A stretch of 64,000 bases of DNA from Thalassia testudinum (lineage: Eukaryota > Streptophyta > Magnoliopsida > Alismatales > Hydrocharitaceae), in the NCBI GenBank assembly GCA_037157565.1, contig JAZHRO010000073.1, forward strand, positions 95,396,001 to 95,460,000, in the 5' to 3' direction. Below, piece by piece: positions 45,877 to 57,990 of this stretch. The number at the start of each line of letters is the position of its first letter. Position 1 is the stretch's first letter. The notes beneath the pieces were generated by a model. That model ran no database searches, had not been told where the DNA came from, and saw only the letters and a program-made list of their open reading frames with translations. A program made the translations under genes and the position numbers.

Positions 45877-47477
45877 TGATGTGTATACATCTAAATAGCC
45901 AAAAATGTCTATTAATGCATGTTCTTAGTGTCATATTTCCATTATACATTGTAAATATTGCATAACATGCAAAATCATGCATTTAGGTCAAGTTGTATAA
46001 ATTATATAGAAATTGTCTCCTTTTATGGTCAGGGATAGAGCAATTTTTAATCAGGGCCTTGGATCGAAGATACAACCGTACGGATCTGATGAGGGTGACG
46101 ATTGGAGTTCAACGACTCGAAGATCGCCCTCCGTAGCACTAGATAGAGACCGAGGAAGCCTAAAGATCAAGGGCCAAGATGGTTCCAATCCGCACTTCAA
46201 ATAAAAAATCCAACCACACGAATGGGTTCGAATCGATGATCGCAGCCTAATGAAACGAAAATCGATGCAATCCGACATCCGTGGCACCATCTAGAACACG
46301 TAGAAGATGGACGACCAAGATAGCACCATGTGGCAGCATCACAGTCGCCTAAATCAACCGCAGCACCGCTCCCCATCTTCTGAAGGCGCAGTGAGGCATG
46401 ATCTGGGTTGTTGGACCTTGATCCAACTACCGTGAAGCATGCAAGCTCAATTCGTAATCGCGACAAAGCAGCACCGTTAGCACAGCAGTCGAGCGACGTT
46501 GCCCGAGCGTGCGACGCATGCTTGACTCGCCATCCGTAGTATGCGAGTGAGTGGCTGTGGGTAGCTCAGATCATCTAATTGTGCACACGCAATCTCAAAT
46601 GCTCAGCGTGCACGCCCGATCGCACGCTGGCGTGCGATTAAGCGCAGATGAAGGCGTGCGCGAGGAGAAATTGATTACGAAGATGTGGCATGCATTTTGT
46701 GCGTGAGAGGAGAGGAGGTGCACGCAGCGTGCGTACGTGGGCCACGATTAGAACTTTAGTGATGGATAAATTCGTCACTGAAGGCCTGATTTTAATGTTT
46801 TATGCTTGAAATGACAAGTTTGCCCTCAATTCCTAGAATTATGAAAGGAGACCGGACCTCCACTTCTTCATCCCTTCCTTCAGTTCTCTCCCACTCCAAA
46901 GCTCAAGAGAAGCTTGTCCCATACTCGGGATGCTATTCAAGAGCGAAATCAAATTTTCTTGCCCCTGTTTCGGAAGTGGATCCCGTGACGACGACAACAT
47001 GCTGCCTCGTTCCTGCTTCGTCCAACTTCGTCCTCCTTCTTCCCGCTCCATTTTTCATCTTCCAGGCATCACTCTGTCCTGCTTGTCTTCCAAGCATTCG
47101 TCGAGGACGATAACATCTCTCTCCCTTCTTTTTAATCGCTTTCTAGAATAGAATTTTCTGCTTTCTAGTTGTAATAATTTCCTGCTTTGTAGTTGTAAAA
47201 GCATTATGATTATGTCAAGTGATTGTTCTCTCTCTCTCTCTTTCTCTTTCTCTCTCTTATTGTTTATATCAATTCCATTGTAATTATTTTGTTTTCAAAT
47301 AAAAACACAAAAAAATATAAATCGTGGATTTTAGATCAATGTAGCCTCCTTGTGTTCGAGCTGGAATTCTTAGAATTTTGATATAAATTTATCTGTTGAC
47401 AAATTTCTTCACAAATTGAACTACAACGGTGGGTTTTTCGAAACCAACTTTGATCGCGTAGTTTTCCACTCTCAACA
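45877..47477 (+). repeat. E4 5' LTR
   Basis: 1601 bp, TGATGTGTATACATC to CTCTCAACA. The hairpin GATGT-GTAT-ACATC (45878-45891) lies at its start. The TATA box is degraded (TATGAAA near 46841). The two promoter hairpins of E2 survive with changes. A CT-rich repeat is at about 47225-47260. Confidence 0.9.
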
Positions 47478-47480
47478 TTT

Positions 47481-47505
47481 TGGTGCCATTGCCGGGCGGG
47501 CAATG
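47481..47505 (+). promoter_or_regulatory. E4 primer binding site (tRNA-Asp type) in a hairpin
   Basis: TGGTGCCATTGCCGGGCGG follows the LTR end by three bases. CATTGC (47487-47492) pairs with GCAATG (47500-47505). Compared with E2 (CGTTGC/GCAACG) both arms changed together. Confidence 0.82.
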
Positions 47506-48713
47506 ATTTTCGATTTTCTTTCCGCATTTCGTGCACTTTATTTTTTTCTAACTTGCTTTATTTCCTATCTATTATTTTGTAGATACTTTGATAGAGAATC
47601 TTCAAGTGGTAGATTGGAGCAAAGTGCAGTTGAGGACAACTGTAAGTGCTCCCCATTCTTCCCCCTCCATAGATTTCATTTCACCACATTAATTCAAACT
47701 CCCATTAACCTAGGTGTTTGCATAAATCCTAGGGTTAGTTTGGTTGCTTGGATTTCCACTCACATTCATCTCACCCGCATATAAAAAATAAACAAAAAAG
47801 ATATTTCTTGTGGGGTAATTCAACATACACAATACATACATCCACATTTAAGGCACATAACCTAGTTGATTTTCTTCTACTCAACAAGATTTTGATCTGT
47901 GGAACTGGTACACACAAATCAACATATAAAAGAGTAGAAATCAGTTTAGGTTAATCATTTTGTGTGCCTAACTTAGCGGTGCAATCTTGGCCAATTATTT
48001 GAGTTGTTTGGGCCGCACCACTTAACCTAAAATCAACTCACCAAGTAGCTTCCCCTTACGGTTTTCAATTTAGGTCAATACCAGGCACTCCACTTTACTT
48101 TTTGATTTCAAAAAGAAAAAGATCTTCACCCGTGCTTGAAAACCTGGTTTGCCTTGAATTTGATTGAATTAAACCTAATTCCAAACCCTAAAAGCTACTT
48201 AAGCAAGATTTGAATTTTAAAATCTACTCATCACAAATAAACTTACTTGAAAACCCTAGTTGTGCACGCACTCACACATACTCAATTGATCATTAAGGGA
48301 ACAACCCATTTTAAGGGCCCACCACATTCCATAAGCACTACAATCCCTGGCCTAAATAAAATCAAGTAGACATTGGCCTTAAGGGCTGATTCGCTCTTCA
48401 GGGTCTAGTCTGAGATTTTTTACGATTAACCTACTTGTACCAATCAATCTGATGTCCAGCTAGGGGAGTAGCGTCAAACGACCGTGGCTAAGGGGTACAC
48501 TAGGAACCGGAGGCGCAAGCCGAAGGAAGAACCTTCTCCCAATCCCTCCTTCTAACTGGTTGGATTGAGTGGACACAAGTAGAGTAAATTGTTTATAATC
48601 TTAAGGCGGATTCTGACAGTCTGTAGATCCTTAGGCTATCCCACATAAGGACAAGCTTGTTTTGTTGTGCTGCAGGGTTCTTATCTCCAGTCCTTCCGAC
48701 CCTTTCCTAGTTT
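47506..48713 (+). other. E4 untranslated leader
   Basis: It matches the E2 leader (11761-12975) closely and has no supported gene. Short open frames at 47416-47954 are not conserved in E2. Confidence 0.7.
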
Positions 48714-50541
48714 ATGCTGGGAAGGAGGTCATTGAATCCCCGATTGGAAGTACCACTAGAGTATTCTAGGAGGCGTAGATTGGATTTTGGCCAAATTGAT
48801 CCCATTGCCGATCAATAGCCTCCTCTGCCTCAGAATCCATAGGAGGTATTTCAAAGGCAGCTGGAACAAATGCAGAGAATGCAAGAATGGTTCCAGAGAA
48901 TGTAGGATGCTCAGCCCTTAAAGGATTCTTATGATCCTTCAAATTACGGGGAATGTCCCGGCATCCAGATTCTTGTTGGAGACGTAAAAATCAAGCCCCA
49001 GGTGTTAAGCTTGATCAAACATTTCCATGGGCTTGGCTCTGAAGGCCTGTTTCAGCACTTGGAGGACTTGACCACTTTTGTCCAGACCACCAAGGCACGA
49101 AATGTGAATGAGCAACTCAGAAATCACGTGGATGCTTCTTACGGAGGCAATTTCCTCAACAAAGATGCAGATAGTGCCCACGATTTGTTTGAGGAGATGA
49201 GCGACAATTCCATCAATCATGCCTCCATGGATACTTTTAACCAATCCCAACAATCCAGATAGAATGTTAATGAAGTCCACGACTCTCATTCATTCGATAT
49301 GGAATTGATTTGCAATAAACTAGATAAGGTGGACTTGGTTACTAAAAGGATAGAAGAATGAATGGATGGAAATTCAATGAACAATTCTCGATCCACTCAA
49401 TCCTAGAATTTGGGATTCCATTCGTCGCGAGCTCCTTCTGTACGGGAGTTCGTGAATCAACTTGATGTGGCTCAACCTATGAGTCAACATTATTCGGAAC
49501 CCCATGGATTCCAAACTGGGGCCTTTGATCCCAGTTTCTCTAATCCCTCCCTTTCTTTCTCTCCATCCTCACCCTATGAGGATCTCTATGCTGTACAGGA
49601 GAATGTTAGGTCCAACCCTTATTCCAATGCTTATAATCCAGGTTGGAGGAACCACCATAACTTCTCTTGGAAAAACCTGGGGTAGCAGACCCAATTCCAA
49701 CCTAGCAATTATGCTCTGCAAAGACCAATGGGTCAGGGTCATGTTTACACTCAGTTGCCCTCATATCAGGTCAATCAGCCATCTTGGAATGCCCGCCAAC
49801 CCGTAGGGTAGGTTGATTTGAACCGACAGTTGGTAGAAATGAAAGGATCTATGCTCCAGCTCATGCAGCAAATGAAAACCTCATTGGACAACTTGCAAAA
49901 TGGGTTCATTGCTAATTCTCATCAACCCAGATCTTTGCCATCTCAACCCGTACCCAACTTGCGTAGTATCCAGAATCCGGGCAATCAAGCCCAAGGGTAC
50001 GGGAATTAGAGGGACTCGTATGCACATGCTCAGGTGGTTGAGCAGGGTCCTTCCTCTTTTGCTTCTTCAAATCAAAGTTTTTTGGCTAATGCAACCCCTC
50101 CAATCTTTCCTATCCCTCCCTAAGACCCCAATCTGTATGCATCTACTAATTCAGTTACCTTAAGTGGAAAACAAACTCAGGATCCACAACTACACTATTT
50201 TGATCTACCAAATCTTGGAAAGTCTGAGGAGAAAGGAGAACTCCGAAGAAGAAATCAAGGCTCAGGAATCTGATTCAGAAGATCTGACTCATGTTCCTTT
50301 TCCTGAGGCCTTGATTAAACCTAGGAAGAAGAAGCTCATTGATAGTAACGAGGTGCTCTTGAATTTATGCAAGAATGTCGAGATCAATATCCGGCTCCTT
50401 GATGCTATCAAACACATAATGGCTTACGCTAAATTTTTGAAGGATTTATGCACACAAAAGCGTAAGTCGAGGGAATCTGTTCCGAGGAAGGTGGTACTCT
50501 CTGAGCAGGCTAGTTCTGTTATCCTGCATCACCTTCCTTAG
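48714..50541 (+). pseudogene. gag: E4 gag, interrupted and internally deleted
   Basis: It starts MLGRRSLNPRLEVPLEYS. The core FHGLGSEGLFQHLEDL runs straight into NEQLRNHVDASYGGNF (about 49110). This skips 294 bases present in E2 (between the two GAGCAA words at 13354 and 13648). YNPGWRNHHNFSWKN is at about 49630-49675, with one changed residue in the usual motif. Many stops are C-to-T or G-to-A. Confidence 0.87.
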
Positions 50542-50903
50542 AAAAAGAGAGATCCAGGTGCTCCTTTGATTTCTTGTGTCATCGGAGATTACACTTTTTG
50601 ATCTAGGTGCATCTATTAATCTAATTCTAACTTCTCTTTACGAGAAGTTTGGATTAGGTGAACTTCGGCCGACTTCAGTACGCTATAGCTAGAGGACCGT
50701 TCGGTCACAAATCCACGAGACGTTATTGAAGATGTTGTTGTTAAGGTTAAGGATTTCTATTTTCTTCAAGATTTCCTTATCCTCGACATGGATGTACCTG
50801 AAAATCTAAGGAACATGCCCATCATTCTGGGGCATTCGTTCCTAGCTACTGCAAAGGCCAATATCAATTGTGAAAGTGGTAGCATGGAAATGGCCTTTAG
50901 GGT
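50542..50903 (+). pseudogene. pol: E4 protease, N-terminal part, split by a solo LTR
   Basis: Remnant with APLISCVIGDYT. A deletion near 50598 removes the bases before DLGASINLI, so the frame shifts at the catalytic site. LDMDVPENLRNMPIILG follows. The coding sequence is interrupted after GSMEMAF at 50903 and resumes at 53184. Confidence 0.82.
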
Positions 50904-53178
50904 TGATAAACACCAGTTTATCATCATTTTTATGCTTTAAAACTAACCTGGCTCTTAGGATTTTACTCCGCAAACGGGTTTTTGGGCTGCATTTAGGCAT
51001 AAATTAGGATAGGCATGCATTGCATTTTTTATTGTCATTTTAATGAGTTTTTGTGAGTGTTAGGGATGTACAGATGCACAGATCCCTAAAACCCTAGCAC
51101 TCAAGAAGGCAAATGGTGAAGGAGAAGCCCAGACTAGCTGGAACTCAGCCTAATCCAGCTCACCTCAGCTTGATCCAGCTCACCTCAGCTTGATCTAGCT
51201 CACCGCAGTTGGAACCTAGCTTACTTGAACTAGGGTTAGCTCATCCCAGCTCCATTCAGCTAATCTCAGCTGGATGGCAGCTCAAGAGAGTTCACCTTAG
51301 CTCATCCTAGCTCAAGTCAGCTCAGATCCAGCTCAACTTAGCTGAGTCTAGCTCATCTCAGCTCCCACTAGTCCACAGGGAGCTCTAGTTAGTTCGGCTA
51401 AGTTGACAGGAGTTCACCCCAGCTCAGATCCAGCTACATCCAGCTCCACTCAGCTCTAACCAGCTGAAGAAGAATTCATCCCAGCTCAGGAAGCTCAAGT
51501 CCAGCTCACAGGGACTCAGCTTAGCTCAACTCAGTTGAGCTAAGCTACCTTAGCTGCCTCAACCAGCTTGATTCTCCCCGGGAGCACCAGACCCAGCTCA
51601 CCTTAGCTCAGTATGGTAGAAGCTAGCTTACCTTAGCTCGGCTTAGTAGCTAGCAAAGAACTAGCAAGCTAAGCCAGCTAGAATAGCTCCATGCCAGCCT
51701 CTTCAGCAGCAGCCAGCTCCAAATTTCAGCTCCAGACTTCTCCTCAGCTCCTCCCTCCAAACCCTAGCTCCAACACCTTCTCCTCTACTCCATTAGCTAA
51801 GCTAGCTTAGCTTAGCTTAGCTTAGCTTAACTATGCTCCAACTTCCTTGGCTTGTACCACCCCAAAAACCCACCTACCAACTCCACCCAACTAGCTCCAC
51901 CTAAGCTCCACATAAGCTAACCTACTTCGCACCAACCTAACCTACCCACCACCTCCAAAAGACACCTAAAAGTGGCACCAAAAACTACCCATAACCACCC
52001 CTTAGTGGCGCCACTTTTCCCACCAAAATCCCCCCTCATCTCCACCACATAATCCCCCTTGAATCCATCTCCACCATCCACCTAACTCCCCTTCTAGAAG
52101 ACCCCATGTTGGCGCCAACATGGGGGTGTCTCTCCACCACCAAAAGACACCAACACCACCATAACCACCCCCTTTAACACCCCTTGGGTTGGCGCCAACT
52201 CACCCTAGCCATAGGATCACCAACCACCCTCATCCTTCCATCCTAGCCCTCCATTTCAAGGGGCACCTTAACCCCCCATCCTATTCTATAAAAAGCCACC
52301 ACCTAGCACCATTTTGGAGGATCCTCCCTTAATATATTTTCTACCTAAACCACCTATACCTACGGCCAAGGAGAAGGAGTAGAGAAGGAGATTAAAGGGG
52401 CACACCACCAGCCCTTTTGGTGCCTTCTTCTCCCCACTCTCTTCAACATGGGCCACGCCAAGGAGGAGGACTCTTCCACTTCGAGGAGGACGGCCAGGCA
52501 AGGGAGAAGGACTTAGGGTGGACGTCCACCCTTGGAGAGAAACTTAGGGCACGCCCCCTTAGGGCTTGCCTTGGAGGTCATCACCTTGGCGGAGTTCTGC
52601 AAGGAAGGAGTTGAAGGATTCTTTTCAAGCTTGGGAGCCACCAACCTTGGATCAAGAAGCCCTCTTCTTCACCATCTATCTAGAGGATTTGTGTTTTATT
52701 TTCTTATTTGCAATTTTCTAGTAGTACAAGCTTTCTTCTACTAGGCCTTTTGTAAAACACTTTATCAATTATCTAGTTGCCTTCTTTGCAATTTTTTTTT
52801 GTTTGCATTTCTATTAGCTTATTTTTAGCATTCTTCACTCCCTCTCCCTAATTATTCTAGGCCTCCACTTGCCTAGAGTGAGCTTAGGGAGAGGTTCTGC
52901 TTGTCACATAAAAGTAGTATTTTAATTCGAAGTGTAAACACTTTTCCCGCCATCAGTTCGCATGTTGCCTTAGTTCAAAAATAAAGAAAAATGGTATATT
53001 GAAAATTACCAAAAAGAAAGTTGAGATATATTCCAAGCAAGAGAATCAATTTTGCAACCATATTGCCTCCTTGGACGACCCTAGATACTCCCCTATCTAG
53101 GAATATAAATTTAAGGGCGAAAGCGGATTTACGCGTTACAACGACGTATTTTAACAAACCGCGTATTTTCGCTATCAA
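50904..53178 (+). repeat. Solo LTR of a further Ty3-like family
   Basis: 2275 bp with TGATA...TATCA ends and perfect 5-bp target duplications AGGGT (50899-50903 and 53179-53183). No internal region is present, so recombination between the two LTRs probably removed it. It starts with an 8-bp hairpin TGATAAAC-ACCA-GTTTATCA (50904-50923). A TATA-like box TATAAAAAG is at about 52287-52295, which together with the ACAACGACG word near the right end favours the plus orientation. Open frames at 52286-52744 look like chance. Confidence 0.92.
51130..51920 (+). repeat. AGCT-word array in the solo LTR
   Basis: I count about 57 AGCT tetramers in roughly 800 bases, where about 3 would be expected by chance. 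They are set in variable phrases such as CCAGCTCACCTCAGCTTGAT and end in a short TTAGC tandem (51805-51830). The spacing is irregular, so this is not a simple satellite. Confidence 0.85.
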
Positions 53179-53183
53179 GGGTT

Positions 53184-55000
53184 CAAAAATTGAAATTGGA
53201 TATTTTTAAGGCGATTAACAAATTCGAGGATTGTGGATTTATAGAGGAACTTGAATATTGAAACTTGTATGGCGGTTTCTGCAATTGAAAGCTCCCCCTG
53301 TTGTGATGAATCTAACCTGCAACCCTCTGTGGCAAACTTGCCACATTCTGAAGAGGTTATTGATTTTATTCACTTTCAACCTCTTCCACTTGATGAATCT
53401 TCTTCAGCATCATCTTTACCCTCAATCCAAAACCCGCCCCAGCTCGATCTGAAACCATTGCCAGAGAATTTGAAATATCAGTTTTTGGGACCTCAAAAGA
53501 CGCTCCTTGTTATTATCAGTTCCAGATTAACTAAGGAGCAGGAGATTAAGTTGATCAAGGTCCTAAAGGAACACATGGAGGCAATTGGTTGGACCATTCA
53601 AGACCTTAGAGGGATCGAGCCATCTTACTCCAATCACAGAGTAGTTTTAAAAGATGGATCCTTCCCTTCTCGACAAATGCAGAGGAGATTAAACCATAAT
53701 ATGTGAGAAGTGCTCAAGAAGGAAATTATCAAGTGGCTCGATGCAGGAATCATTTATCCGATCTCTAATAATCCTTGGGTAAGTCCCATGAAAATTGTTC
53801 CCAAGAAAGCCGGGATTACCGTTGTGATTAATGAGAAACGAGATTCTGTCACAAATCGTTCAGCTTCCTCTTGGAGGGTTTGTATTGATTACAGGTAGTT
53901 GAACACAGCCACGAAAAACGATCATCTCCCTTTGCCCTTTATCGATCAAATCCTTGAAAGACTAGCCGGGTAGAAGTACTTCTATTTCCTAGATGGTTAC
54001 TCATGATACAATCAAGTCCATATCCATCCCGAGGATCAGGAAAAAATGACTTTCACCTGTCCCTATGGAACCTTTGCTTTTCGTATGATAACATTCAGGT
54101 TATATAATGCACCTACGACTTTTTAAAGGTGTATGCTAGCCATATTCTTAAACAAGGTGGGAGAGTTTATGGAAGTCTTCATGGACGATTTCTCTATTTT
54201 CAGATAATCATTTGATTCTTGTTTAGGTAATCTTGAAATGATTCTGAAAAGATGCATCGAAACAAGACTGGTCCTTAGCTGGGAAAAGAGTCATTTCATG
54301 ACACAAGAATTCATCGTCTTGGGTCATGTAATCTTTGAACGGGGTATCGAAGTTGATAAAGCTAAGGTTGATGCTATCTCTGAGCTTCCTCTTCCCACAT
54401 CTGTTAAACAAATTTGATCATTTCTGAGTCATGTGGGATTCTATAGGAGGTTCATTAAGGACTTTTCTAAGGTTGCTCGCCCTCTGAGCAACCTTCTTGC
54501 CAAAGATACGCCATTTGATTTCAATGAATCATGCAGTAAGGCATTTGATTTTATTAAAATGGTAGTCACTTATGCTCCGGTGTTCCAACCATCGGTTTGG
54601 ACAACCCCATTTTAGATCATGACTGATGCTTCTGATTACGTGGTCAGGGCTATTTTGTTTCAGAAGATTGGCAGGAAGCCTTCTGTCATCTACTATGCTA
54701 GTAAAACTTTGGACGAGGCCCAGAGGAATTCACCATTATTGAGAAGGAATTACTAGCTGTAGTATTCACTTTTGAGAAATTCAGGGCTTATCTCTTAGGG
54801 TCTCACATCATCATATATACTGACCACTTGGCCTAGAGACATATCTTGGCCAAAAAGGATGCCAAACCCCAGCTTATTCGATGGATTCTTCTGCTTCAAG
54901 AATTTGATCCTGAAATCAAGAATAAATTCGGGGCACAGAATGTGGTGGCGGATCATCTTTTGAGACTTCTGAGTGATTCTTCTTGTCTGGATATTCCGAT
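53184..55000 (+). pseudogene. pol: E4 protease end, reverse transcriptase and RNase H
   Basis: It resumes with LDIFKAINKFEDCGFIEEL. RT has MQRRLNHNM, IIKWLDAGIIYPISNN and VFMDDFSIF (about 54175-54200). Stops lie at about 53704 (CGA to TGA), 53899 and 53970, and others interrupt the fingers and palm. RNase H keeps MTDASDYVV (about 54619) and [11 protein letters not shown], with a one-base loss near 54728, then [15 protein letters not shown]. Confidence 0.85.
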
Positions 55001-56338
55001 TGTTCATACTTTTTCGGACGAGACTATCCTTACAGTTTTAGGTGTCCAAAACTCGTGGTTTGCAGACATCGTAAACTATTTGGCCGTTGGTCAAATCCCT
55101 CAGGATTGGACCAAGCAACAACAAGATAGACTCAAATCTGAGGCCAAATATTACTTTTGGGTGGGCTCTGAACTATATCATCTCGGCTCTGATCAAATTA
55201 TTTGTCGATGTGTTCCTGGGATTGAATTCAAAATATACTCGACTTCTACCATGCATCTGCATAAGGTGGACATTTCTCTGGGAAAAAGACGGTCACAAAA
55301 ATTTTGCAATTTGGATTCTTTTGGCCATCTTTATTCAAGGATGCTCAGGAATTCTCGAGGTCGTGTTCTCGATGCCAGGCACTTGGGATCATAACCAAGA
55401 GAGACATGATGCCCCTAAACTTGATTCTTCCCGTTGAAATCTTCGATGTTTGCGGCATCGATTTCATGGGACCCTTCGCTCCTTCATTTGGACATTTGTA
55501 CATTCTCGTTGTTGATTACATGTCCAAGTGGATCGAGGCCATTCCCACCTGAACCAATGACCACAAGGTGGTCATCAATTTCGTCATGAAGAACATCTTC
55601 AGTCTGTTCGGGATTCCGAGGGCCATCATCAGTGATGGTGGTTCTCACTACACTAATGCTTAGTTCTGTAATTTATTGGAAAAATGCAGGGTAAATCACA
55701 AAATCTCTACACCTTGCCATCCCTTGACGAAGTGACAGGTTGAGATCTCCAATCGGGAGACTAAGAATATTTTTCCGAAGATGGTTAGGTCTGATCGTAA
55801 GGATTGGACTCAAAAGAATGAGGACGCTCTTTGGGCCTATCGTACGGCGTACAAAATGCCTATCGGCATGTCACTATTTCATCTGGTGTATGGAAAGACG
55901 TGCCATTTACCCATAGAAATTGAACATAGGGCATTCTGGGCAATCATGTAGTGCAATCTGGATTTGAGTTTAGCCGGAAAGACCAGGAAACTCTAACTAT
56001 CTGAGTTGGAGGAGCTTAGAAATGATGCATATGAGAATACCAAGATCTACAAGGCTTGGACCAAAGCTCTTCATGACCAATTGATATCATGCAAGAGCTT
56101 TGAGCCGAACTAGAAGGTCTGGCTCTTTGATTCTCAACTTAAGCCCTTTTTTGGCAAACTTAGCTAAAAATGGAACAGCCTGTTCATCATCGATCAGATG
56201 TTTCAAAATGGGGCAGTTCAAATTTCTGACCAAAAGACAGGTAATTCATTTAAAGTCAACGGTCAACGTCTGAAGCCTTTTATTAACTATATTGTTCCAT
56301 AACCCATCTCAGACACGGTGACTCTCATCATATTGTGA
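55001..56338 (+). pseudogene. pol: E4 integrase
   Basis: It retains [18 protein letters not shown] (W to C beside the first catalytic D, about 55458), ISDGGSHYTNA (about 55630) and a decayed NRETKN where E2 has NREIKN (about 55757). The zinc region is shifted near 55240. Stops include TGA at about 55550, TAG at about 55662 and 56110, and TAA at about 55993. It ends at TGA 56336-56338, in step with E2. Confidence 0.85.
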
Positions 56339-56470
56339 TCTCTTTGGTTGGACTTCGCCTAGCTGATGGCATTAAGCTCAACAGTTGTATAGTCTGACTC
56401 AGAGTTGACCCAAGCATCATATTCAGGTGATATCTTCTACATTCTACCTTCCTTTCATGTCTTTTATTCT

Positions 56471-56505
56471 CAATGCAGGCATTGCATCAGCTAGGCATGG
56501 GGGGG
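56471..56505 (+). promoter_or_regulatory. E4 first G-rich block with hairpin
   Basis: CAATGC-AG-GCATTG (56471-56484) then AGGCATGGGGGGG (56493-56505). Compared with E2, the stem gained a C-G pair. Confidence 0.63.
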
Positions 56506-57279
56506 TGGATTCATTTCTGAATCAATTTGTCAGCTCTGTGGAATTCTTGTAAATTCTACTTGTTTTCTTATATATACATATAAAAAGAAATTTGACTTAG
56601 GAAAGAATATTTGGGCATTAGGACTTTTCAATCATAGGAAATATTACAGTAAGATCTGAACACTAAGACCCTTTAGGTCTTTAGGCTTAATTAGCCTGGG
56701 TATCCACTAAAATGTGGATTTGTTTATTGAGTCCTCGCCATCCTGAATTCTATTTCAATTTTATTAAATAAGTTTGGGTGTAAGTATACGACTTATCAAC
56801 CCACCCTCTGATTTGAGGGAACTTTAAGTCTAAGCATGTACACACTATTTGTCACTGACTTGTTGTTTGGCAGTTTTAACGGAAATTGGGTAGCTAATGA
56901 ACCTTCTAGGGTGGTATGGCTGCAAGTTATCGTGGGTAATGGCCCATAGGTATGTTGTCCAGAGCCCAACCATAGGACCATTCTTTTCCTGCTACCTTTA
57001 GGTAAATCTTAGACCAGGGAAGCCACCTACTAAAGAAAAAAAGAAAAAGAAAGTCGGAAAAGAAAAAAAAGAGAGAAAAGAAAAGAAAAAGAAAAGAAGA
57101 AAACAAAAGAAATAAGCCACACTTCACCACACGACTATGGCTGGCAAGTTATCGTGGGTAACAGCCTATTGGTAGGTTGTCCAAAACCCATATCAAGAAA
57201 TGCACGTCGAATTCCTAAAACACTTAGGAAGAAGCGAAGTAGAATAAGCCAGGGAGATATACACAACCCTTGTGTTGAC
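56506..57279 (+). other. E4 3' noncoding block (truncated)
   Basis: No gene. It carries the two GGCTGGCAAGTTATCG repeats (about 56917-56972 and 57136-57190) separated by an A/G-rich stretch (about 57030-57115), as in E2. It ends where E5 begins. Confidence 0.65.
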
Positions 57280-57980
57280 TGATTGCATGGGTTTCGCGAG
57301 TTTGAAATTGGGGTTATGAGTAACCCATTGTCGTAGTTGCAAAACTTGTGGTCAAATAAAATTTATATCGACACTTAAAGAGGGAGTCCCGGGTCGAACA
57401 TGGGGAGGTGAACATTTGGTTTTATGAAATCCAAATTTCTCTTTTTATTTGCTTATTTCATTTTTGTCTTTTCTAATTTTTTTGGTATTTTTAACAAGCA
57501 AGAGATTTGGTCGATGAAAACTTTATCTACTTGCAAAATTCTAAGAGAGAGGGATAAAGAGAGAGAGAGAGAAACAATCATCTATTCATGAAGAATTGTT
57601 TGTTACACTATGAAAGCAGGAAAAATCTACACTACGAAAGTGTAAAAGGATAGAATGGGTGAGATAAATCCCCCTCGGCAGTTGCTTGGAGGACAACTCG
57701 CTCTGACATCACCTGGAGGAAGGTGGTGAGGAGTGGGACGAAGGAGGATGGAGCCAGAGGACGGAGGATGGGGCAGGACGGCGTCGCGGCGAGAATCTTC
57801 TTCCCGAAGGGCGATGAGGGGATGGCCACGGGATGCTCCACGAATGGGGATGAGGAGAGGGAAAAATATTTGATTTCCACTCTAGAGGACCATCTTGGGT
57901 TTGGGCAAGCTCTCTCTAGAGCCATGGAGGTGGTGAGAGGAAGAAAGGAAGAGATGGTTTGGAATGGTGGTGGGTAGGTC

Positions 57981-57990
57981 CTTTTATAGT
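57981..57990 (-). promoter_or_regulatory. E5 LTR TATA-like box
   Basis: Minus-strand ACTATAAAAG, followed by sequence related to the E2 LTR region after its TATA box. Confidence 0.55.

Larger units (their letters stand above)
45877..57279 (+). mobile_element. E4: E2-family Ty3 element, cut by E5
   Basis: 5' LTR, tRNA-Asp-like primer site, leader, decayed gag-pol and G-rich block follow the order of E2 throughout. A solo LTR of another family sits in the protease (50904-53178). The 3' noncoding region stops at TTGAC (57275-57279), where E5 starts. In E2 the next words are CCCGTAAAAAAATAAAAG. E4's PPT and 3' LTR would lie beyond the window. Its left target duplication would be TGCCC. Confidence 0.88.
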
